This document shows positions 25,046 through 32,927 of a stretch of DNA of 64,000 nt, one piece after another. The notes below the pieces were generated by a model. It worked only from the letters and a program-made list of their open reading frames with translations. It was not told where the DNA came from and did not search any database. The first letter of the stretch is position 1; each line of letters opens with the position of its first letter. A program made the translations under genes and the position numbers. The DNA lies in NCBI RefSeq assembly GCF_028890485.2, contig NZ_JARCHV010000002.1:124001-188000 (forward strand), given 5' to 3'. The DNA is from Planococcus sp. SK3692 (GTDB taxonomy: Bacteria > Bacillota > Bacilli > Bacillales_A > Planococcaceae).

Positions 25046-25459
25046 ATGAAATATTCAAATGCCACAAACTACGCCTTGCATACGATGGTGCAGTTGATCC
25101 GTTTGCCTAGGGATGCGTCAATCGGCGTACAGGAACTGGCGAAAGCCCAGCAGTTATCGCCGACTTATTTATCAAAAATCTTGACCAAGCTGACGAAAGC
25201 CGGCTTGATCGAGTCGACGCCGGGCGCAAAAGGCGGCTACCGGCTGGCACGCGGCGAGCGGGAAATCTCGTTTTTTGATGTGATCCAGGCGATTGAAGGC
25301 GAGAGCCATTTATTCGACTGCACGCTCCACCGCCACGAGGGCTGCCTGATCGAGAAAGTCATGCGCGACGCCGAAGCCAATATGAAACAAGAACTCCAGG
25401 AACAGCTGTTAGTCGATATTGCGGAACAGGCAGGACAACAAGGAGGCGACGGGAAATGA
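25046..25459 (+). CDS. Rrf2 family transcriptional regulator
   Basis: A 137-residue Rrf2 protein: winged HTH with the signature LAKAQQLSPTYLSKILTKLTKAGLIES-TPGAKGGYRLAR. Two cysteines are present in FDCTLHRHEGC, fewer than the three cysteine ligands of NsrR/IscR iron-sulfur sensors, so it may sense redox through thiols (YwnA/HypR-like) rather than a cluster. TTTTAGGAGG precedes the ATG. Its stop overlaps the start of the oxidoreductase gene (ATGA), and a dyad lies over its own promoter, indicating an autoregulated operon. Confidence 0.9.
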   Translation: MKYSNATNYALHTMVQLIRLPRDASIGVQELAKAQQLSPTYLSKILTKLTKAGLIESTPGAKGGYRLARGEREISFFDVIQAIEGESHLFDCTLHRHEGCLIEKVMRDAEANMKQELQEQLLVDIAEQAGQQGGDGK

Positions 25460-26385
25460 ACGATTCATTTACGAACCAGGATGCTATGCTCGATTGTGCG
25501 ATTATCGGCGGCGGGCCGGCGGGGCTGAACGCAGCACTTGTGCTCGGCCGTTCATTGAAAAAGACCATGCTATTCGACGACAACCAGCCGAGAAACCGCG
25601 TGACGCACGAATCGCACGGCTTTTTGACACGCGACGGCATCAACCCACAAGAACTGAAACGATTGGCGCAACAAGAACTCACACATTATCCGGATGTCCA
25701 GATCAACACGAGCCGCGTTGCAACGGTCGCAAAAGAAGAGAAATCTTTCCGCCTCGAAACAGAAGACGGAGAAGTATTTCACGCGAAAAAAGTGATTCTC
25801 GCGACCGGATTCACGGAAACCTTGCCGGACATACCGCGCATGCAGGAATTCTACGGCACAAGCCTGTTCAGCTGCCCGTTCTGCGACGGCTATGAAATGC
25901 GCGGCGAGCCCTTGGTCATCATTTCGGAAAATGAAGCGGCCGGGCATCTCGCAAAAGTCGTCTCCAACTGGACGAACAATTTGATCATCGCGACTAACGG
26001 CAAAAAACACATCACGCCGAGTGAACAGAAAACGCTTGAGCATCACGGCGTCCTCGTCTACGAAGAGCCGATCCGCTCACTAGACGGCGAACACGGCAAG
26101 CTAGGCGCTATCACGTTCGAAGACGGTACGACGATCGAGCGCTCCGGCGGATTTGTTACAGCTGAATGGCACCAGTCGACATCGATCGCGAAAGATTTGG
26201 GCTGTTACATCAACGAGCGTGGCGGAGTCGAGACTGACCCGATGCAGCGCACCAATGTCGAAGGCGTCTTTGCCTGCGGCGATATTTCCATGGGTCCTGC
26301 GCAATTGATCATCGCAGCCGGACAGGGAAGCCTTGCCGCTACGAGTGTCGTCGCGGCCTTCACTGAAGAGCGTTTCGGCGAATGA
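25456..26385 (+). CDS. NAD(P)/FAD-dependent oxidoreductase, thioredoxin-reductase-like
   Basis: A 309-residue flavoprotein of the TrxB fold: FAD motif AIIGGGPAGLNAALVLGRS at residues 9-28, redox-active pair CPFCDGYE (CxxC), an NAD(P)-binding half, and the C-terminal FAD motif GVFACGDISMGPAQLIIAAGQGS. It lacks the usual GxGxxG in the NADPH half (VIISENEAAGHLAK), so nucleotide binding is atypical. It is translationally coupled to the Rrf2 regulator and followed by a methyltransferase gene; such trios recur in Bacillales and probably answer thiol or electrophile stress. Confidence 0.9.
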   Translation: MNDSFTNQDAMLDCAIIGGGPAGLNAALVLGRSLKKTMLFDDNQPRNRVTHESHGFLTRDGINPQELKRLAQQELTHYPDVQINTSRVATVAKEEKSFRLETEDGEVFHAKKVILATGFTETLPDIPRMQEFYGTSLFSCPFCDGYEMRGEPLVIISENEAAGHLAKVVSNWTNNLIIATNGKKHITPSEQKTLEHHGVLVYEEPIRSLDGEHGKLGAITFEDGTTIERSGGFVTAEWHQSTSIAKDLGCYINERGGVETDPMQRTNVEGVFACGDISMGPAQLIIAAGQGSLAATSVVAAFTEERFGE

Positions 26386-26408
26386 ACCATGCAGAAAAGA
26401 GGGATTCT

Positions 26409-26960
26409 ATGCATAAGCATCACAATAAAATTGCCTATTTGGACAATCCGCAGCGAAACGGTGGGCTGACAGCGGAAGCCTTACTTGACCAGTTGGCAAT
26501 TAAAAAAAGCGATCACATCCTTGATTTCGGGGCGGGCACCGGCTATTTCACTTTGCCGCTCGCACAAAAAGTCGACGAGACCGTCTTTGCACTCGACACG
26601 GATCCGGCAATGCTTGCACTGATCCGCGAAAAAGCACAAGCGGCGGCTATTGAAAACATCGAGCTCTTAAGCGGCGAATTAACAGACGGCGCGCTCGCAG
26701 AAGAGTCACTCGATGTCATTCTCGCTTCGCTCGTCTTGCACGAAATCACTCCGCTCGGCCCAGTGCTCGACAACATGCACAGCTTATTGAAGGCAGGCGG
26801 GCAATTGATTGCGATTGAACTCGAACCGAAAACTGGCGGGCCAAAAGCGCCGCGTTTGACGTCGAGTGGCTTGGAACAGCAACTCATGGAGGCGGGATTT
26901 AAAGTGGCGGAGAAATTCTTCCCGGCACCGTCTTTATATGTGCTGGTGGCGCGGAAATAA
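26409..26960 (+). CDS. Class I SAM-dependent methyltransferase
   Basis: A 183-residue methyltransferase with motif I HILDFGAGTGYFTLPLAQ, motif II acid in VFALDTDPAML and motif IV VILASLVLHEIT. The compact form resembles arsenite/UbiE-like small-molecule methyltransferases. I start at ATG 26409 (AGAGGG upstream); an earlier ATG at 26382 overlaps the previous stop. Third gene of the Rrf2 operon. Substrate unknown. Confidence 0.85.
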   Translation: MHKHHNKIAYLDNPQRNGGLTAEALLDQLAIKKSDHILDFGAGTGYFTLPLAQKVDETVFALDTDPAMLALIREKAQAAAIENIELLSGELTDGALAEESLDVILASLVLHEITPLGPVLDNMHSLLKAGGQLIAIELEPKTGGPKAPRLTSSGLEQQLMEAGFKVAEKFFPAPSLYVLVARK

Positions 26961-26969
26961 AAACGCATG

Positions 26970-26996
26970 AAAAAAGCTCTCCGCAAGTGGGAGAGC
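26970..26996 (-). terminator. Reverse-strand terminator of the mhqD-like gene
   Basis: GCTCTCC / GGAGAGC stem followed on the reverse strand by six T; the forward strand has no T-run. Lies 40 bp after the mhqD-like stop. Confidence 0.75.
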
Positions 26997-27034
26997 CGAA
27001 TCAGCTGATGTTGTTTTATACTATAAGAGAAGCT

Positions 27035-27610
27035 TCAGCGGGCGAGTGCACTTTTTAAATAATCGATTTCCTGTTCGCTCACTTGATGGGCCCCGTCGAG
27101 CAACTGGAGGCGGGTGTTCGGAAAAGGCGTCTCCAGCTGTTTCACAAGCTTCATCACGTCTCCAGGCACCGAAATCGGATCCGTTGCCCCTGCAGTGATG
27201 AAAATATGCGCATCGCTTCCTTGTGAAAAGTGGTAGCCGAGGTTCGACGGGTGCATCAAGACGATTTTGTCTGCGATATCCGGTGCTTGTTCGAGCACGC
27301 CGAGCAAGAAGTTCGCGCCATTGGAGAAGCCGATGAACGTCGTGTGCAGCCCTGAATCCGGAAGCGCCCGCCATTCGTGGAGGAAATCTGCGACGCACTG
27401 TTCGAAGTCTGCACGATCCAAGCGGCCTTGTGAGAGCGGGCGGAAAAACCGCCGTTCGGCCCCTTCGCCGACTGGTCCGGTAAACGATAAGATATGCGCG
27501 GTCGGATTGACATCCCCCGCGATTTGAAGCAGGCTGTACTCGTTTCCGCCGGTGCCGTGAAACAACACAAAACGCTCATCGGCGCTTCCATCGATACTGA
27601 AATAATCCAT
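27035..27610 (-). CDS. mhqD: Carboxylesterase/phospholipase family hydrolase (MhqD-like)
   Basis: A 191-residue alpha/beta hydrolase with oxyanion loop LFHGTGGNEYSL, nucleophile GFSNGAN, acid near TAGATDPI and base in LLDGAHQVSEQEID. This is the layout of Bacillus MhqD, which belongs to the MhqR regulon answering quinones and other electrophiles. The start ATG 27610 has GGGGGAAAAG upstream. It is divergent from an MhqO-like dioxygenase gene only 43 bp away, which supports the assignment. The symbol is by similarity and context. Confidence 0.8.
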   Translation of the reverse strand: MDYFSIDGSADERFVLFHGTGGNEYSLLQIAGDVNPTAHILSFTGPVGEGAERRFFRPLSQGRLDRADFEQCVADFLHEWRALPDSGLHTTFIGFSNGANFLLGVLEQAPDIADKIVLMHPSNLGYHFSQGSDAHIFITAGATDPISVPGDVMKLVKQLETPFPNTRLQLLDGAHQVSEQEIDYLKSALAR

Positions 27611-27653
27611 GAACTTTTCCCCCCACTCAAAAAAATTTAAAGGATGTGTGCCT

Positions 27654-28598
27654 ATGACCAGTCCGCTCATTCACCATGTGTCGGTCATCAACCGCGATAG
27701 CAGGCAATCATTTGAGTTCTATCATAAGCTACTCGGGCTCGATTTTCTATTGAAAACCGTCAACCAGGAAGACATGGAAATGTACCACTTGTTTTTCGGC
27801 GATACGACCGGCAGGCCCGGCACCGAATTCAGTGTCTTCGAGTTAAAGCAAGGACAAACAAAGGCCTACGGGACGAACGCACTTGAGCGCACCGTTTTCG
27901 CGGTGCCAAGTGAAGCGTCGCTAACATTTTGGGAACAGCGTCTGCGGGAATCGGGCGTCTTTAATTGTGAGATCGAAGACTATCACGATACGAAAGTCTT
28001 GCGTTTCGAAGATCAAGACGGCGTCCAGCTCGGGCTTCAGCCAGTCGACTGGGACGCGTCTGATCGCTATCCGTATACAGCTGGGGACATCCCAAAGGAG
28101 CACGCCATCTTCGGGATCAAAGCTGTCCATGCTCGCGTCCGCTATACAAAAGCGTCAGCGCGCTCTTTCGGCGAAATATTCGGCTTGGAACTGACGGGTG
28201 AGTTCATGGACAATGGACACAAAGTCAGCGTCCTCACAAGCCCTGGGGCGTTGTTTGGCCAGGAGCTGCATCTGGTAGAAGACCGTGAGCGCAATCTTGA
28301 AGTGAACGGCGCCGGCGCAATACACCACATCGCCTTGAATGCCTGCGATGACGATGCGCTCTTGGCAGTGGAAAAAAGCATCGTGTCGAAGAACTTTCGT
28401 TATTCCGGCATCAAAAACCGTGAATTTTTCCGCTCGCTGTATTACCGTGAACCGAACGATCTATTGATCGAAGTCGCCAGCGAGCAAACCGACTTTCGAA
28501 AACCTGAAGGCGGCACAGACGATTTCGACGCGATCCCACTTTATCTGCCGCTTTTTTTGGAACAGCGGAGAGGGTTTATTGAAAGTAAGCTGTATTGA
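27654..28598 (+). CDS. mhqO: VOC family ring-cleaving dioxygenase (MhqO-like)
   Basis: A 314-residue two-module vicinal-oxygen-chelate protein. Metal ligands can be seen: His in SPLIHHVSVIN (residue 6 or 7), His in GAIHHIALN in the second module and Glu in DLLIEVASEQ. Bacillus MhqO is a predicted extradiol dioxygenase for hydroquinone-type compounds. The ATG at 27654 has AAAGGATG upstream; the frame extends to 27609 but would overlap the divergent gene's start. It is divergent from the MhqD-like gene and ended by its own terminator. Confidence 0.87.
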   Translation: MTSPLIHHVSVINRDSRQSFEFYHKLLGLDFLLKTVNQEDMEMYHLFFGDTTGRPGTEFSVFELKQGQTKAYGTNALERTVFAVPSEASLTFWEQRLRESGVFNCEIEDYHDTKVLRFEDQDGVQLGLQPVDWDASDRYPYTAGDIPKEHAIFGIKAVHARVRYTKASARSFGEIFGLELTGEFMDNGHKVSVLTSPGALFGQELHLVEDRERNLEVNGAGAIHHIALNACDDDALLAVEKSIVSKNFRYSGIKNREFFRSLYYREPNDLLIEVASEQTDFRKPEGGTDDFDAIPLYLPLFLEQRRGFIESKLY

Positions 28599-28616
28599 AG
28601 TGTAAGTTGAATAGCA

Positions 28617-28655
28617 AAAGAACAGGCTCTTCCTCAGCGGGAGAGCTTGTTTTAA
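28617..28655. terminator. Terminator between mhqO and the membrane-protein paralog
   Basis: AACAGGCTCTTCC / GGGAGAGCTTGTTT stem with a five-base loop, A-rich left flank and T-rich right flank; serves the two convergent genes. Confidence 0.85.
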
Positions 28656-28662
28656 TGGGGAG

Positions 28663-29037
28663 TTATCCTTGTTGCGCTTCCTCTTCCTGTGCTTTCCGGT
28701 ACGTCCTGCGGAACACGGCGAGCGTCACGATCACACCGATCCACAGAATCGGACTCGTCAACGACAAGCCGCTCGCAGATTCGCCGCCGAGTGCTGTCAG
28801 GATAAACAGCAACAGAAGCGGATAGATGATCGAAACGATAGGGAAGATGATGAGGAAATACTTTTCTTTTTCCGGTTTCAAGCGCAGCGCAGTCAAGACG
28901 ATCATGGCCGCCATGATCACAAACAGCAGCCACACCGGGATGCCGAGTGCCTCGAGCGTGCCCGGGAAATAATCATTGATCAAAAGCAGTGATAAATTGA
29001 GCAGCAAGACGGCTGATATGAGCCAATACGTTTTCAT
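28663..29037 (-). CDS. Four-TM membrane protein, paralog A
   Basis: A 124-residue membrane protein with four helices (about residues 3-22, 32-50, 60-80, 92-110). The first 45 residues are almost identical to those of the gene at 29527-29904 (shared MKTYWLI, LLLNLSLLLINDYFPGTL), and GGES..S.SLTSPxLWIG is shared near the end. AAAGGATTTTTAGC precedes ATG 29037. Function unknown; a recent duplicate of its neighbour. Confidence 0.75.
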   Translation of the reverse strand: MKTYWLISAVLLLNLSLLLINDYFPGTLEALGIPVWLLFVIMAAMIVLTALRLKPEKEKYFLIIFPIVSIIYPLLLLFILTALGGESASGLSLTSPILWIGVIVTLAVFRRTYRKAQEEEAQQG

Positions 29038-29182
29038 GCTAAAAATCCTTTCTGTAATGCACGGATAAGTCCTTTCAGTGTAACAAAATATTCGCCGCTT
29101 CGGCAGGCGTCTTTCGTTCGCGTCAAACGTCAAAAATCATGTCCGGTGTTCTATAATGAAGAAAACGACGGGAGCGATGAAC

Positions 29183-29473
29183 ATGGCTTTAGAAAAGACA
29201 TTGCGCATTTGCGATCACGGCCACCGCTACTACAAAAGCAGCGATTGCCCGACATGCCCGGTATGCAACGAAGAACATAAGCCGCACCGGGGATTTCTCC
29301 GGGAGCTCAGTGCGCCGGCGAGAAACGCGTTGCTGCAGGAACAAATCGATACGCTTGAGAAACTGGCCGACTATAGCGAAAAGGACATTCTCACGCTTCA
29401 CGGTGTCGGTCCTGCGTCCTTGCCGGTTTTAAGGCTGCATTTGGCGCAAGTGGACTTGGCGTTCAAAAGCTGA
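29183..29473 (+). CDS. Zinc-ribbon plus helix-hairpin-helix protein (RNAP alpha CTD-like)
   Basis: A 96-residue protein. The N-terminal part has a Cys/His cluster (CDHGH, CPTCPVC) that could bind zinc. The C-terminal part LTLHGVGPASLPVLRLHL is a helix-hairpin-helix of the kind found in the RNA polymerase alpha C-terminal domain. A DNA-binding role is likely, target unknown. I start at ATG 29183 (GGGAG upstream, good spacing). It lies between two paralogous membrane protein genes on the opposite strand. Confidence 0.72.
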   Translation: MALEKTLRICDHGHRYYKSSDCPTCPVCNEEHKPHRGFLRELSAPARNALLQEQIDTLEKLADYSEKDILTLHGVGPASLPVLRLHLAQVDLAFKS

Positions 29474-29477
29474 CAGC

Positions 29478-29519
29478 ACATGAAAAAAGGCTCTCCCGAA
29501 TGGAAGAGCCTTTTTTCAT
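29478..29519. terminator. Bidirectional terminator
   Basis: A nearly perfect long stem (AAAAAAGGCTCTCCC / GGAAGAGCCTTTTTT) between convergent genes, with A and T runs on the two sides. Confidence 0.95.
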
Positions 29520-29526
29520 GCAAACT

Positions 29527-29904
29527 TTAAGCGTTCTCTGCTTTTTTCTCAGATGCCCGAATATACTCAATCCAGGAAATCCACAACGCTGCAGCGGCAC
29601 CAATCCATAAGACCGGGCTCGTCAGCGAAATGCTGTTCTGGGATTCACCGCCGATCACTGTTAACACAGTGATCACCAAAAGCGGCACGCCGACCATCAA
29701 TGCGGGAAAGATGATCATATAGCGCTTTTTCTCGCGGCGCGGCTTGACCGTGGCCCAGCTGAAGATAGCCATCAACACGATGACCACAAACAAAATCCAC
29801 GTCGGAATGCCGAGTTCAGCGAGCGTACCCGGGAAATAATCGTTAATCAACAGCAGAGACAAGTTCAGCAATAATACAGCAATAATTAGCCAATAGGTTT
29901 TCAT
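29527..29904 (-). CDS. Four-TM membrane protein, paralog B
   Basis: A 125-residue membrane protein closely matching the product of 28663-29037, with the same four helices, the shared N-terminal half and the SLTSPVLWIG motif. AGGAGAGG precedes the ATG. The C-terminus ends in a charged tail ASEKKAENA. Function unknown. The two copies flank the HhH gene, pointing to a local duplication. Confidence 0.75.
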   Translation of the reverse strand: MKTYWLIIAVLLLNLSLLLINDYFPGTLAELGIPTWILFVVIVLMAIFSWATVKPRREKKRYMIIFPALMVGVPLLVITVLTVIGGESQNSISLTSPVLWIGAAAALWISWIEYIRASEKKAENA

Positions 29905-30048
29905 AATAAAAATCCTCTCCTAGCTGGCACATATTCGCCTTCCTTCCAGTCTAACAAAGATATCTCGAGATGAAAGGAATTGAACTAAATCGTTTGTTCA
30001 CTGTGAAAATTTCGTGACGCCAGTAGATGAACATGCAATTTCTCTTAT

Positions 30049-30564
30049 TCAGCTACTCCGTTCCCGGGCATCCGCCAAATTCGCGGTCCAATCGGCGAAA
30101 ATGATTTTCATCAGCTTGTCTGACGCTTCCTGCGGTGTCATCGCAAAGCCGCCTTTGACCCAAGATGCCAAATAGCCGATCGTGCCCCAGCCCGCAAAGA
30201 CGGCGAGGTCCTCATCGCCAAAGACATGCTCGAGCTGGTCGGCAAAGCGGATGGTCAATTCATGAATGCGCCCCGCATCGGAAAATTCCTGGCGGTAAAA
30301 CGAACGGTAGCGGAAGACGTGGCGGCAGATCTTCAAATTGATCGTCTCGGCATCCGACGGTTCGGCATAGATCTGCAGGAGACGTCCGTTCAATTGGCTG
30401 CGCACCGCGTCCATCAATTCGTATTTATCGGTGAAATGCAGGTAGAACGTGGAGCGGGAAATGCCGGCATAGGAGACAATGTCTTTGACTGACACGGCCT
30501 CGAAATCCTGTTCAGAGAGCAAGTGGATGAAAGTTTCAGTAATGGTTTGTTTCGCTGTTATCAT
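30049..30564 (-). CDS. TetR/AcrR family transcriptional regulator
   Basis: A 171-residue TetR regulator: N-terminal HTH TITETFIHLLSEQDFEAVSVKDIVSYAGISRSTFYLHFTDKYELMD, then a ligand-binding C-terminal domain of the TetR_C type. GGAGTGA lies upstream of the ATG. It is divergent from an SDR gene 98 bp away, and a dyad AGACA-N13-TGTCT (30580-30602) in between is the probable operator. Ligand unknown. Confidence 0.9.
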   Translation of the reverse strand: MITAKQTITETFIHLLSEQDFEAVSVKDIVSYAGISRSTFYLHFTDKYELMDAVRSQLNGRLLQIYAEPSDAETINLKICRHVFRYRSFYRQEFSDAGRIHELTIRFADQLEHVFGDEDLAVFAGWGTIGYLASWVKGGFAMTPQEASDKLMKIIFADWTANLADARERSS

Positions 30565-30579
30565 TTATGTCACTCCATT

Positions 30580-30602
30580 AGACAATATCGTAGGAAATGT
30601 CT
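30580..30602. promoter_or_regulatory. Candidate TetR operator
   Basis: AGACA-N13-TGTCT inverted repeat in the divergent TetR-SDR intergenic region. A -10-like TATAGT for the SDR gene lies further right, near 30637-30642. Binding is inferred. Confidence 0.4.
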
Positions 30603-30662
30603 CGTGTTATTTACGGAAATTACGCTTACGCTAATTATAGTAGATAACAGGGGGAATTGCTC

Positions 30663-31484
30663 ATGACGAAGGATGTTTATGTGATCACAGGCGGTTCAGA
30701 AGATCTGGCCATCGCATTGGCCCAGCACATCGGCCAAAAAGGTACGCTGCTGTTGGTGGATTCATGCGAAAAATGCCTCGAACTAGTAAAGCAGCAGCTT
30801 TTAGAAACAGGCATTAACGATGTCCACTGCGAAACGTCCGACCTGACATCGAAACGAGCGGTCGGAACTTTAGCGGAAAAAGCGTCAGAACTCGGAAGTT
30901 TGAGAGGGCTGGTGCATGCAGCTGGCTTATCGAACGCGAGCGATTCCAAGCGCAAGATGGCGGATAACGTCATCGGAATGAGCCACGTGCTCGAAGCGTT
31001 TTTGCCACTTGCAAATGAAACAACGTCCGCTGTCATGGTGTCCTCGATGACCGCCTATATGGTGCCGCAAAACGGCCAGTATATGGACGCTTTAAAACAA
31101 CAGCTCGCAGCCAATTTGGTTGAAACGCTCGACCAGTTCACGCAAGGAGATGCGGGAGCGGCCAACAGCATGTCAAAGCTCGCCGTGCAGTTGATCGTCG
31201 AAGACCAGGCGTGGGCATGGGGCCAAAAAGGCGCCCGGCTCAATTCGGTGTCGCCCGGCATGATGAACGTGCCGGATGCTTACGAAGACATTCAGGCTAT
31301 GCTTGACCACACGCCGCTGCGCCGGACGGCCGAACCGGAAGAAATCGCCTCTGCGATCGAGTTCCTGTTGAGCGATTCGGCTTCCTACATCACCGGCATC
31401 GACTTGCGCATCGACGGCGGCACCATCGCTAATTATCCGCGAATGAAAACGGCAATGTCTCAGGAGAAGATGAAACGCTTTTAA
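30663..31484 (+). CDS. SDR family oxidoreductase with altered catalytic site
   Basis: A 273-residue Rossmann-fold protein of the short-chain dehydrogenase family (3-alpha-HSD-like): cofactor strand VYVITGGSEDLAIALAQHIG, central SSMT, RLNSVSPGMMNVP and the C-terminal SASYITGIDLRIDGG. In the usual YxxxK active site the sequence is Asn168-SMS-Lys172, so the catalytic tyrosine is replaced by Asn, and the glycine pattern of the cofactor loop is also loose (TGGSEDL). It may not be an active dehydrogenase or may work differently. ATG 30663 has CAGGGGGAA upstream. Probably controlled by the divergent TetR gene. Confidence 0.85.
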   Translation: MTKDVYVITGGSEDLAIALAQHIGQKGTLLLVDSCEKCLELVKQQLLETGINDVHCETSDLTSKRAVGTLAEKASELGSLRGLVHAAGLSNASDSKRKMADNVIGMSHVLEAFLPLANETTSAVMVSSMTAYMVPQNGQYMDALKQQLAANLVETLDQFTQGDAGAANSMSKLAVQLIVEDQAWAWGQKGARLNSVSPGMMNVPDAYEDIQAMLDHTPLRRTAEPEEIASAIEFLLSDSASYITGIDLRIDGGTIANYPRMKTAMSQEKMKRF

Positions 31485-31498
31485 TACATAAACAACCG

Positions 31499-31527
31499 AA
31501 CCCCGCTGACAGACAGCGGGGTTTTTT
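31499..31527 (+). terminator. Terminator of the SDR gene
   Basis: AACCCCGCTG / CAGCGGGGTT with a short loop and a T-run. Confidence 0.95.
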
Positions 31528-31621
31528 GTATGAAGATTTTTTGGGATTATTAATAACAATTTTTCCAATAAATGTTACCATCAATGGAAAGCCTATTAAT
31601 GTAAATGAAGGAGGAAACTAA

Positions 31622-31930
31622 ATGACGCTTTTAGACGGCCTTGCCTATTCTCTGGAGGGAATTTTTTATTACCTTTCAGTGTTCGGAGAGTTGCTTCTCA
31701 TAACAAGCTGCCTGGCGACAATCGTTTACATCACAACAAAAAACCAGTACATTTCCTATTTGGCAGCAGGTCCAATCTATTTTGCACTCTCCCATATCTT
31801 CTACCAAAGTTCGCAATTGTTCCTCGTCATTATCGCCATGTCGATTCAAGCGCTGGTCATCTTGTTTATCCAAAAAAAGGGCTTGCTTGGGAAATTGGCA
31901 TCGAAAACGCAAGCGCAGGAAACGGAATAA
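31622..31930 (+). CDS. Membrane protein (102 aa)
   Basis: Three hydrophobic helices (about residues 12-37, 42-60 and 65-85) and a polar C-terminal tail (LASKTQAQETE). GAAGGAGG precedes the ATG. Unrecognised. It is isolated, convergent with a methyltransferase gene. Confidence 0.65.
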   Translation: MTLLDGLAYSLEGIFYYLSVFGELLLITSCLATIVYITTKNQYISYLAAGPIYFALSHIFYQSSQLFLVIIAMSIQALVILFIQKKGLLGKLASKTQAQETE

Positions 31931-31973
31931 ATTATAAGAAAGCCGGAATGGAACTATCAGAGCAAATAATGGT

Positions 31974-32750
31974 TTACCGCTTTTTACAGACATAAATCAT
32001 TTCACTCGAGGAAGCATGTAATGGCTTTTTATCCCACGAACTATATGCTTCCAACACCTCAAAACCGTTGTCTGTGAGAAGCCGTTCCATTTCGAGAGGG
32101 AAGACATAGCGCAAGGAAATACTGTCTTGTTCTACAGAATTCTCATTGGAACCTTCGAGTGTTTCCCGAACTGATGTGCAGTGCAAAATCTGGGTTAATG
32201 GATGATAGGTTTCAGTATTTATTTCGCGGATCTTACGATGGCGCTTATCAGTATAAGTTCGTGTTGATTCTTCGACTTGTGCCAGTTCATTTAAAATAGG
32301 GAAGCGTGTATTGAAAATAAAGACACCGTCATCACTTAAATGAGTTTTTACAGACTCAAGCAATTGGTTTTGTGATTCATTCGTGAGAAAGTGCTGAAAA
32401 GAATTTCCTGTCATATAAATAAGAGGTGCTTCAGTGTTCAAAGCAAGCTGCGTGCAATCCTGCAAAACCCAATCGATTGATAGATTGGCATCGAGTGTTT
32501 TTTCTCTAGCCCGGCCCAGCATACCCTCGTGCAGATCCACGCCAATTAATTGATGTCCTTGCTGAGCTAAAGGAATCGTGACTCGTCCTGTGCCACAGCC
32601 TAAATCAATAATAGGACCAGTCGATTTTTCAGCCCATTCGGCGAGAAACGGCACATCGCTTAAATAATTTTGATACTCCAGGTCGTAATATTCGGGGTCT
32701 TGATATTTTTCAAAGTTGCCGTTAAAGACATTTCTGCTTGAATTATTCAA
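31974..32750 (-). CDS. Class I SAM-dependent methyltransferase
   Basis: A 258-residue methyltransferase: motif I GPIIDLGCGTGRVTIPLAQQGHQLIGVDLHEGML (residues about 45-80), VLQDCTQLAL and APLIYMTGNSFQHFL for motif IV, and a C-terminal region ending in MIYVCKKR. The start is TTG at 32750 with AGAGGTGGG upstream. It is a single-gene unit with unknown substrate. Confidence 0.85.
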   Translation of the reverse strand: MNNSSRNVFNGNFEKYQDPEYYDLEYQNYLSDVPFLAEWAEKSTGPIIDLGCGTGRVTIPLAQQGHQLIGVDLHEGMLGRAREKTLDANLSIDWVLQDCTQLALNTEAPLIYMTGNSFQHFLTNESQNQLLESVKTHLSDDGVFIFNTRFPILNELAQVEESTRTYTDKRHRKIREINTETYHPLTQILHCTSVRETLEGSNENSVEQDSISLRYVFPLEMERLLTDNGFEVLEAYSSWDKKPLHASSSEMIYVCKKR

Positions 32751-32927
32751 TCTCAGCCCACCTCTTTATTCTTTAGAATTGCACTCTTTCACTTAGCTTT
32801 AAAAAAATATTTAAATAATTAAGTGTTTTTTTACATAATATACCATAATTCGATTTAGAATATTCGGTTTTTTAGAACTTTAGATAAGCTTCACGAAATA
32901 AATGGGGAATTCGAAGAGAGGGATTAG

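Noticed and set aside
25570..26046. Reverse-strand frame of 158 codons opposite the TrxB-like gene
   Set aside because: Shadow of a conserved flavoprotein frame; no start signal.
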